Assembly: GCA_015499985.1 (NCBI GenBank)
Contig: JAAAUF010000540.1
Span: 1 to 28,495 of the forward strand
Direction: 5' to 3'
Origin: Haplosporangium gracile
Taxonomy: Eukaryota; Mortierellomycota; Mortierellomycetes; Mortierellales; Mortierellaceae
Length of the DNA stretch: 28,495 nt
Part shown: positions 20,822 to 28,495 of the stretch, piece after piece
Position numbering within the stretch: the first letter of the stretch is position 1
Layout: every line of letters begins with the position of its first letter
The notes under the pieces: generated by a model
What the model saw: only the letters and a program-made list of their open reading frames with translations
Told to the model about the DNA's origin: nothing
Databases searched by the model: none
Position numbers and translations under genes: made by a program

Positions 20822-23800
20822 CTACTGAGAAAACAGATCTGCTTCGTGAAAGCTTTGTTGAGAGAGACCCGCCAGATCCTCGTCATCCTCCTCCAGATTC
20901 AGAGCTGACTGCGATCCGAGGAAGCCCGGCGTCTGGAACGAGCCATTGGGCGTATGAAAGGACAACGTCTCATTATCACTGTCATCGCTCTCCCTCTTCC
21001 CTTCTTCCTGTTCTTCCTCCAATAACGGGTCCTCCATAATCGCGCGCAGCTCTGCATCCGATCGATGTTCAAGCATAAAGCTATTCTCGAAATCCTGACC
21101 AAGGCTAATCGCTGTCGAATCGTGAGTACCATCCGAAATAGACATCGATCGACCTTCACACACGTCGCGAGGCATCTTCTCTGTGTACTTGCCAATGATC
21201 TCTATTTCATCATCCGACCGTAACCGCTGAGAGTGATCATGCGATGCCAATGAGTCTTCAGGATGCACCAAGTGGATTTCTGCCAAGTCTCCTGACCGTG
21301 GTTCCGTCGTTCCTGTTGCCACGCCCGCATGAATTCCTGTCACTCCTATTGTCTCACTCGCTGCTGGCAGAGACCCGCGAACAGTTCCCTGACTCTCATC
21401 GGTCTCCATGGGATCTGCACTTCCAAACCGCGTTCCTTGAAATTGTGTACTCGCGTCAAGGCCTTCGTCATCCGCATCGCTGCCGTCGCTTTCCCTCGAC
21501 ATCTCAAAGTCTCGTAAAAGACCCTGCTGAGCGATTCGTGCAAGCATGACCTCGTATTCAATATCTTCGAGACTGCCGCCTTCAAAGACGTACGTGTATG
21601 GTTCAAAATGCTCCCAGTGTGCGCGACCTCCCTTGCCCGATCCATCGAGATTGGTGTGGATGTTCATGTCGGGTACGTTAGAGGTACCGTTAGGCAGTTT
21701 CTCATGCTTTAATTCCCATCCTGCCATCCTGCAAAGCTCCGCCACAATGGTATCGCTGTCGCCCAATAGTTGGACATCAAACTCCATGTGCGTAAGAGGC
21801 GTTCGGTTGATTAAGATCTGTGGAATGTTAGCTGGGAGCGCGTCTAGCGATAAAAAGAGTAATCATTATGTTAGTGACAAAAGAAAAAACAGTGATAGGC
21901 AAGGGGGGTCCTGAGACGAATGGTGATAGTTGGTTTACTCACCGATGATACTGTTGACAGGAGCAACTTTGAGACTGGTTCCCATGACAATAAGCAAATC
22001 AACTTGGTCCCGATCTTCGTCCAGACAGTCATGAAAGGCTGACGTGAGCTGCTCCTTGAAAAAGATGATATCAGGCTTCATCAAAGGTGGAGGCGGTGGC
22101 GCATTGTTGTTGGAGTCGTCCGAGTCCGAGTCCGAGTTCGAGTCCGATTCCTCATCAGAAGAATAGTATGCCTCCCTGAACTTTGGAGCAAAGTCAGACG
22201 GACTTGGTGGTGGGCAGACGGTGCAGTAAGCCACCTCCTGATTAAAGATTGCCTCCTTGATGTCATCTCCTGGGACCTGACGACGACAGCGCAAGCAACT
22301 GGCAGTCGCAAACGATCCTATCATTGAAGAAGATAAGACAAAGCAGCCAACTGGTGTGAGTATGTAGCGACAATTGAAAATTTAGTCCGTAAATGTACAT
22401 CATCAATAGCGTCTTACCGTGGCACTGCAAAACTTTTTGGATGCCGGCTTGTTGTTCCAGCGTGTCAATGTTCTGAGTGTAATTCCGAAGTAGCTTGCCC
22501 TTGTCCTCTAAAAGTTTGATAAAACTGTGCGACGGACTTGGCATGAAGTTGCTGGGGAAAATCTCCCTCGCAAACGAGTAAAAGATCTCGGGTCGCCTCT
22601 TGAAGAAGGAAAGGTCGAACATTTGTTGCGGGTCCCGTAGGTTGAATTCCTGAAGTCGTGAATAGATACCGTCGGGAGATCGAAAATCGGGAATGCCACA
22701 CGAGACCGATACTCCTGCGCCTGTGAGAACCATAATCCGCTTGGAGTTTCGGAGTAGCTGAGCCACTTGTTCCAGAGTGTGAATCTCTATCAACCGTTTC
22801 CTGCGAAGGGAAATCAGCAACTCCTCTGTAAGCTTCATCATTAACTTTCTTTCCGTCCATTCATCGCCGTCGGTGTTCTATATTGTTGGTTCAAACGCGT
22901 CATAGAAAACAATTTTAATATGAGAACCAGTGCATACAGGCGCGAACAATAATATCAATTCATAGACTCCAGTGACTTACAAGGTCTGGGTTGAATGCCG
23001 TGAGGAGTTGTTTCACTGAGAAGATGTTGCCCAGAATATATCGTCCGATAACGCGCTCAATGCCTAATAAGAAAAAAGAGAATGAGAAGTACGTTAGCGG
23101 AGGTGACAAAGTCAATGTTGAACAACATGCACCTACCATTGTTGCCAGTGAACGTACCATAGGCTCGAGCTTCCTCCACAATCATTTCTAGATGGTCCTC
23201 AGTGACCTCACCACCCATATAGACTTCAGGACTATAACGGCCACCAGACTGAGAAAAGAATGGCTCGATGTAGGGTGCATCCGGTACGTTAATGTTGTCA
23301 GCGTCGATCTCTGTAAAGCTGTCGTCGTCTTCTTCCTCGCCAGAGGATGAATCCACCCTGTTGCTGAACTCATCTACCGTTGTATCAGCGTCTGGTGTGT
23401 AGTCATCATCCGAGTCTGAGCAATACGTCGCCACGGTATCCGCCAATATCTCTGTGAGGTTTCGGGCTTCCTCTGAACTAGACGTGCAGTCGCTTGGGCT
23501 CGGCGAAGCTTCCAATGCATGGTTTGGATATCGTTGGGGGAATCCTAATGTCGAAGCATGTTGTTGGCTGCTATAACCGGCAAGGTGGAGTTCATCCTCA
23601 ACCATTATTGGAGTTGTCTCGCGGCTCTTCATCGCGACGGCGGGACTTCCTTGCCGGCTGCTGGGGTTGCTGGTAATGACGCCCATGGCGCGTTCTGTGG
23701 GATGTGTCCGTCCTGAGGAGGAAGAAGAGCCCAGCGTCAGGTTTCCAATCGCGGTCTCGCTTGATTTAGCCATGCTGTCGAGAACTGAGGAGCCATGCCG

Positions 23801-24352
23801 GGTGAAAGGAACAGGCAGAACTGTCTTAATCTCTTCCATTGTGCGTGCCCTGACTAAAAGTGGGGGAGGGCGAATATCGAGAAGCGGAGGTGACACAGTA
23901 TCGGCATCGTCGTGATATGGATCAATGGTCGGCGAAGTCTGAGGGGAGAGAGGAGATTCCTGAGTGGATCTATACTCGGACATGTTTGCCTGCGACAGCC
24001 TAGGCGAGAGGAGCGGTGGAGACGAAGTCTTTGACTTTTTTGAGGGAGGAAAGGTTCCATTCTGTGAGCTGCTTAGGAAGCCCTGGTCCTTGGCGGAGAG
24101 GGATGGATCGTAGCTGTCAAGGTTTTCAGTCCGTTTCCTGCTGACGGGCGAGTCTGGGCGACTTGTGCTCGGTGGTGGGGGTGGAAATCGAGAAGATGAG
24201 GAGGAAGGTGCAGTTGAGGTAAGTTCAGTATCGACCTTGAGTTGTGACCCTGTTTTAGTTGTGTTGATGGTGGTAGTAGTCCCGTTTTGGGACGGAGGAT
24301 CGTCGTTTCCCTGTTGTCGTTGTTGTGAGGTGGGCATGACTTGTTGCGACAT
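20822..24352 (-). CDS. SIR2: NAD-dependent protein deacetylase, SIRT1/Sir2-like (5 exons)
   Basis: Class I sirtuin, likely nuclear, removing acetyl groups from histones or other proteins using NAD. Model: 24352-23137, 23063-22981, 22877-22418, 22317-21943, 21843-20822; 1051 aa. Introns of 73, 103, 100 and 99 nt have GT..AG ends and every junction keeps frame. The core has [18 protein letters not shown], the NAD site [15 protein letters not shown] (486-500), NYTQNID (565-571), the catalytic His586 (QCHG), zinc ligands Cys594, 597, 618 and 621, [10 protein letters not shown] (698-707), and the ILINRTP and [10 protein letters not shown] ends. The N-terminal 400 residues are Ser/Pro-rich with basic patches (SRKRT, PSKKSK) and acidic runs. 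The C-terminal tail of about 300 residues is acidic. Oddities: about 44 residues lie between Cys621 and MKPDIIFF, against about 9 in human SIRT1, and the usual FFGE reads FFKE (Lys674). The symbol reflects family, not proven orthology. Confidence 0.93.
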
Positions 24353-24884
24353 GGTCTGTGTGGTGTTTTGCTTGTTTGTTTGTTGTTTTGTTTGTTGTAG
24401 CTATGGTGTATTATTGTGTGAGGAGTGTGATTAGATTTTGCGAAAGTATACAGTTGTAGCAATGTGCTAGCGAGGGTTAAATAGCACAAAGTGGAGAGGG
24501 CGCGTGGGTATGGATGTGTAGATGTGCAACAGGGAGTGTGGTTCAGCGGGAAACTTGAGCAGCAAACAGACAATCAAACAAAAAACAAGGGTCGAGAACG
24601 CTTTGTATTTTTTGAAAGAAGGGCGAGAAAGGGAGCGAAGACTGCTTTTTCGCTTCTTTTCGCTTCTTGGGGTTGACCTGTGTTCAAGTGCTGTTTTTCT
24701 GTCAATCTCAGGTCTGTCTCTGCTGTCTAGTATTTGCTTACTACCCAAAAAGGACGATTGAGACAACCGACACAGCCTCTCTCCTTCATCCCCTCTTTGT
24801 CCTTGAGTTCTTTCTATCATTGAGTTGCAGGGATAACAAATGCTTCCACCTCATGAAACAGAAATACGTCCGAGGAGTATACTT

Positions 24885-24892
24885 TCACGTGA
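24885..24892. promoter_or_regulatory. TCACGTGA palindrome upstream of the sirtuin
   Basis: A perfect copy of the same 8-mer found twice at 780-802, here 533 bp upstream of the sirtuin start. It is a candidate bHLH site. Confidence 0.4.
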
Positions 24893-26029
24893 CGAACACC
24901 ACCTTGGACGCGCCGGGTGATAAAAACCACCACCGTGGAAAACTTTTTTTTTCTTTCTTCTTCCTTCTTTCTCACCCAACCTCTTCCCCGCTCCCTCCTT
25001 TCCTTCCACGGTTTTACACAACACTCCCCCTTCTTCAGTAAGATCGATTCAGGCCCGATTCCGCGAAAACTGATCTCGAATTTCACCCCCAAACAAGATC
25101 AAAAAGGTAAACTCTCGCTTTTTATTCTCATGTTAATTGAACGCCTCCTGTCTCCCTCGCTTCTCATCAATATGATGATTCACGCTTTCATGCTACTTTA
25201 ACCCAGCTCAATTCGATTTCCAATGAGATCAAGCGTCCGAAACTGAACACCCTTATCCCTTATACAAATAACAACAACGTCCTTCTACGTTGACCCCCGT
25301 CAATATCTTTCAGTTATTAACGCCTTTATTTGATTATATTCTACTCTTCCAGATTGATAGGTAAACTTTTTTTTTGCAAGGCCACTTTATGATAGATGTG
25401 TTATGAGCATGACAACCCCAATAAAGAACTTGATAACAAAAAATAAAACAAACGACAATCTACGTGCTTCATGAATTATTATGAGAATGGTTGGCTGTTT
25501 GAAAAATCGACGAACACGTTGGGCTGATGATGAACACAGAGTATCAGAACAGCTTGCTCGGCCTTGCTTCCACTTGTGCCGTTGTTCAGTTGGTCAACAA
25601 ACATGGTCCCTTGAACAAACAGTATGGCGCTCAAGAGAGAGAAAAATCTTGTTGTTTGCGGATCCCCACAAATCTAGTTGCAATCGCACCGATCCGAAAA
25701 TACGGTGACGTCTTAATCTTAAAAACGCGCTTTTTTTTTTTTTTTTTGCTTTTGCCTCCACTCATCCTCACTCCACGCCTTTTTCATCACTACATCTATA
25801 CCCCACCCTCTTTTTGTCACCCGCCACATTCATCGTCGTCCTTCTCTTTCCTTTGTTATTCCCTTTGCTGTCCCTTACTCTCTCCATCACCCTTCTCTTT
25901 GTACCCTTCTCTCTGTTTATCGCGTATCTTTCCCTCTTCCCTCTTCTTACTTCTTACTTATACACACACACACATCTTTTCTCTCGTACCAACACACACT
26001 CATTTCTTAAGACCGCGGTTTCTCTTCAG

Positions 26030-26257
26030 GTAAGAAAGGAACTCTTTTATTGGCTTGCACACAATTTCATCCCAATGCATTGCTTTCTTGAGGCAGGTGA
26101 TTTACCATTCGTCAGTGATGAATGGGGTTACTGGCCCAGCTGGGGTGCGGACTGGTGGTTAAGATTCTTCTAGCCCTGAGGCGCGTCTTCCTTGGTTGGA
26201 ACTATTTTGATTGTCACATTACGACGTTTACTCTGTTTGTTGAAGCTGGTTTGGCAG
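26030..26257 (+). other. Candidate 5'-UTR intron of the 26.3-kb gene remnant
   Basis: A strong donor CAG|GTAAGA (GT at 26030) follows the pyrimidine-rich tract, and TTTGGCAG ends at 26257, giving a 228-nt candidate intron. The acceptor choice is uncertain. Confidence 0.3.
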
Positions 26258-26313
26258 AAATTCACTGAGATCAAACTGACATGTGCCATTACATTCTCTC
26301 CATTGAGTACTAG

Positions 26314-27331
26314 ATGGATGTAGACCACTCGTTCGACAAGGAGCTCCAATAGGCGTTGTCTCCATCAGAAGAAAGCACGGAGCACGTAAACATGCCAGCC
26401 TTCGCCAAAAAATTCAACTACGCCCAATCGACATCTGCTGCAGGACCGTACTTGAGGCTTATCAAGTCATCAAATATCACCCTTGCTCGGCGGCAAACCT
26501 CATGCAAGAGTATAATACCTTCAAAGACACCGAGGTGAAACAATATTGGGAATCAGTACAGTTCAAGCTCAGCCTTAAAAGCACAGTGCGGAAGGCTGCC
26601 GTCTCTGCAGCCGAGGCTGGTTTGCACGAACTTCAGGCTGAGTATTCGACGCACAAAGAAGGCTCAGGTGACCTGGCAAATGAATATATCGACTTGTCTC
26701 CCCCATTAGATAAAATGAAGGATCTCAGTCAACCTCTCGTTCGTCTTATCATAGAGCCATCACGGATACCGCCGAAGACGACCCTGCCGAAAGAGCAAAA
26801 GGTGTGAACTAACACGTCTCAGTGCCGTCTTTTTTTTTGGAAAAAAATATCAAGTGCTAACTATCTAGATCATCACTTCTGAAAAAAATAATAAACGCAG
26901 CTCAGCGGCTCAAGCTCAGCTTCGTCTGTTTCCTCCGATAGTAGTGCAACTTCTTCATTGCTAAGCTCTCCGTCAAAGAGGAAGCGTGTGACTATCAGCA
27001 CAGAGGACCCATGACACGAGCTTACATTGTGTTTGACTAGAGTTGTAAGTCAGTGTACCTGAGCGGAGGTTTTTTTATGTTAACTTCAGATTTATAGCTT
27101 CTAACTCGTTGGCTCTAGGTCAATGGTTAGAAAACAGATTTTTCCTCGTGCACATCAAATTTGACACGTTCAGCAAAAGTGTTGTTCAACCATACAGTTG
27201 ATTTGTTGCATGAGTACCAACAACAGAAGCCGGATACCTGCACACCTCCATCAATGAAGCGTGATTTCGGCAACGTTGTGACTTTTAGTCCAAGCAGAAA
27301 ACGAAGTGAAAAGTTCGCAGGATTAAACTAG
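26314..27331 (+). pseudogene. Spliced hypothetical gene, apparently broken by stops and a frameshift
   Basis: I do not recognise the family. ATG at 26314 opens MDVDHSFDKELQ, hits TAG (26350-26352), and the same frame continues protein-like (SPSEESTEHV..MPAFAKKFNY) to about 26450. The signal then moves one frame over: LEAYQVIKYHPCSAANLMQE and on to PKEQK at 26801. Donor AAG|GTGTGA and acceptor CGCAG (26802-26900, 99 nt, with a GCTAAC branch-like word) join in phase to a Ser-rich exon ending SPSKRKRVTISTEDP, a possible nuclear signal, then TGA at 27012-27014. Past this stop the frame stays open to a strong GTAAGT donor at 27045. An 86-nt intron would lead in phase to a 67-codon exon (27131-27331) with HEYQQQKPDT and a basic SPSRKRSEK end. 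A minimal intact reading is 26502-26801 plus 26901-27014 (137 aa). Pseudogene is my preferred reading; sequencing error is an alternative. Confidence 0.45.
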
Positions 27332-28020
27332 CAGCTGTTTGCCTATCACTACGTCCTTATACCCCTACACTATTTACAGCGCTTGACAAGATCATTCAAA
27401 TAGCTTGTGAATTCATTCGTGTAGTCTGTATCCCTGACCGGACCGTTGTTGTATTGGAGCTTCAATCTTGTCGCCTAATCCGAAAGGCGTGCAATTTATT
27501 ACAGCCAGCCCAGTTGTACGCTCTTTACAGTATCAGTAGTACCCTATGTTTCCTTCTTCGCTCATTGGCATGTTTGCAACAAATGAAGATAAGACACAGG
27601 GTGGAAGCAGAGAGGAGGATGTGAGAGAAGAGAGTGTATGTGTGATAGAAGTCGATGATTGTAGGAAAGCAGCGAGGTGTGGCTGTCTGACTTTGGCGAG
27701 CTGAAAGAAGTCGAGAAGAGTGATTGACGATTTGGAAAGGAAAGAAGGTTTGTTGAGCCTACCGTCAATGTGTGTGTAGGATATTCTATCTATATCCTCA
27801 TGGACCTTTGTGGACTCGAGGAGACAAGTGTTTTGGCCTGCCCCTTAAAAATGCTAGATCTCGAGCAGGATTTAATATAACTCGGTAACGTCATCCTTTT
27901 CCTTGGCTGGTATCCAATAGAGCTAAAAAAGGATAAAGAGAAATAACATGCAAACAAGTCTCTCACATTCTCACAACTCCCTGATAATTTCTTGCCACCA
28001 CGCACACTATCTTCTACATC
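27332..28020. other. Intergenic region before the right-edge gene
   Basis: A stop-free plus frame without an early ATG runs 27310-27624. It includes LFTALDKIIQIACEFIRVVC, overlaps the end of the preceding remnant in another frame, and might be its frameshifted continuation. The purine-rich plus strand at 27580-27750 is CT-rich on the minus strand, but no minus gene follows it convincingly. Confidence 0.4.
27873..27918 (+). promoter_or_regulatory. TATA-like and CCAAT words upstream of the right-edge gene
   Basis: TAATATAA at 27873-27880 and CCAAT at 27914-27918 lie about 100-150 bases before the ATG at 28021. The order (CCAAT after TATA) is not classical, so this is a weak call. Confidence 0.25.
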
Positions 28021-28495
28021 ATGGGCTTGGAAGGATTCTACCCGTGGCTGAGAAAGAAGAGGGGCTACAATCCCACCCTCCGTAACCCCATGCACTACCA
28101 CCTGCCTGACGACCCCCTCCCCACTATACCCACTATTCGCGTCGATGTTCTGTCCTTCTTCCATAAAATTCGCGAGATTTACACCAAACACGCAAACAAC
28201 AAACAATTGGCACATTCCATCCTGCTTGAGCATATCTTAAAGTACGGCAACCCCTTGCACATGCGCATGGCGTTCTATGTCGACGGCGCCCCTGCTTTCG
28301 AAAAGAGAGAGACTCACCGCAAGCGAAACGAGAAGCAAGTCAAGGGCCTCAAGAACTCCAAGAACGCAATCGAGACGCTCAGCAACCGCGTCAATCAAGG
28401 CAAGCCGCTTACCAAGCAGATGTTCAAGAATGTCGACAACAGTCTCCGTGGAGGATTCAAGTGGTCCCTTCACGATCGAGAGGACTTCGTCCAGT
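28021..28495 (+). CDS. XPG/FEN1-like PIN-domain protein, 5' part only
   Basis: Open from ATG at 28021 to the window edge (158 codons plus one base, no stop). It starts MGLEGFYPWLRKKRG, like the MGIxGL start of flap endonucleases, where the N-terminus threads into the active site. Next comes TIRVDVLSFFHKI, where Asp42 occupies the place of FEN1 Asp34, and RMAFYVDGAPAFEKRETHRKR, where Asp88 matches FEN1 Asp86 in the 'VFDGxPP..K....R' motif. Thus the N-terminal half of a structure-specific nuclease fold is present. The middle is unlike canonical FEN1, XPG or EXO1, so a divergent or repurposed family member is likely. The remaining acidic ligands and C-terminus lie outside the window, so catalytic competence cannot be judged. 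The ORF is clean, with coding-like third positions. Confidence 0.7.
   Translation, partial: MGLEGFYPWLRKKRGYNPTLRNPMHYHLPDDPLPTIPTIRVDVLSFFHKIREIYTKHANNKQLAHSILLEHILKYGNPLHMRMAFYVDGAPAFEKRETHRKRNEKQVKGLKNSKNAIETLSNRVNQGKPLTKQMFKNVDNSLRGGFKWSLHDREDFVQ

Larger units (their letters stand above)
24353..26313. other. Divergent intergenic region between the sirtuin and the next plus-strand gene
   Basis: The first few hundred bases should be the sirtuin leader and promoter (CAAACAA-rich on its strand). A pyrimidine-rich plus strand at 24947-25010 and again at 25725-25985 suggests one or two plus-strand transcription starts. A CRE-like TGACGTC lies at 25706-25712. Candidate donors are AAG|GTAAAC at 25107 and CAG|GTAAGA at 26030. 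AATAAA at 25420-25425 could end a short plus-strand transcript. Frames here lack family features; the frame at 25527-26033 starts plausibly but becomes CT-repeat translation. Confidence 0.45.

Noticed and set aside
25575..25630. GTTCAGTTGGTC resembling a tRNA A box
   Set aside because: No B box follows and no tRNA fold is possible.
25527..26033. 168-codon plus-strand ORF starting MMNTEYQNSLLG
   Set aside because: After about 65 codons it becomes translation of a pyrimidine tract that fits a leader better, and no family is recognisable.
1..28495. CRISPR array, rRNA or intact tRNA
   Set aside because: No regularly spaced repeats with unique spacers and no rRNA-like sequence; the only tRNA-like signals fail to fold.

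Overview
The window looks like nuclear DNA from an early-diverging filamentous fungus, most likely Mortierellomycota (inference). The support is a single-chain, animal-type ATP-citrate lyase (Ascomycota split this enzyme into two genes), short spliceosomal introns (73-103 nt apart from two near 300 nt), pyrimidine-rich tracts ahead of start codons, and a decayed LINE. A run of 10 N inside an intron shows that this is a draft assembly.

Layout. Bases 1-690 hold the minus-strand C-terminal remnant of a non-LTR retrotransposon with two in-frame stops. About 10 kb follow (691-10785) in which I cannot support a protein gene. That stretch is rich in microsatellites and CT-rich tracts, contains two TCACGTGA boxes and a weak tRNA-like A/B-box pair, and probably ends in the promoter and long leader of the next gene. 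A plus-strand, glutamine-rich, two-finger C2H2 transcription factor lies at 10786-14762 (two exons, about 1227 aa). It converges on a minus-strand ATP-citrate lyase at 15651-19572 (three exons, 1175 aa). Upstream on the same strand is a SIRT1/Sir2-like NAD-dependent deacetylase at 20822-24352 (five exons, 1051 aa). A divergent intergenic region leads to a decayed or mis-framed plus-strand gene (26314-27331). The window ends inside a plus-strand gene encoding an XPG/FEN1-like PIN-domain protein (from 28021).

How the genes may work together. ATP-citrate lyase makes nucleocytosolic acetyl-CoA, used for fatty acids and for protein acetylation. The neighbouring sirtuin removes acetyl groups in an NAD-dependent way. 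The tandem order is suggestive of acetyl-CoA/NAD coupling, but no shared promoter is visible. The most distinctive protein observations are an acidic insertion of about 36 residues and a Gly-to-Lys change in the sirtuin core, and a hydrophobic N-terminus on the transcription factor if the first ATG is used. No clearly new biological system was found. The least explained parts are the long low-complexity region, the broken gene at 26.3-27.6 kb and the nuclease-like gene at the right edge.
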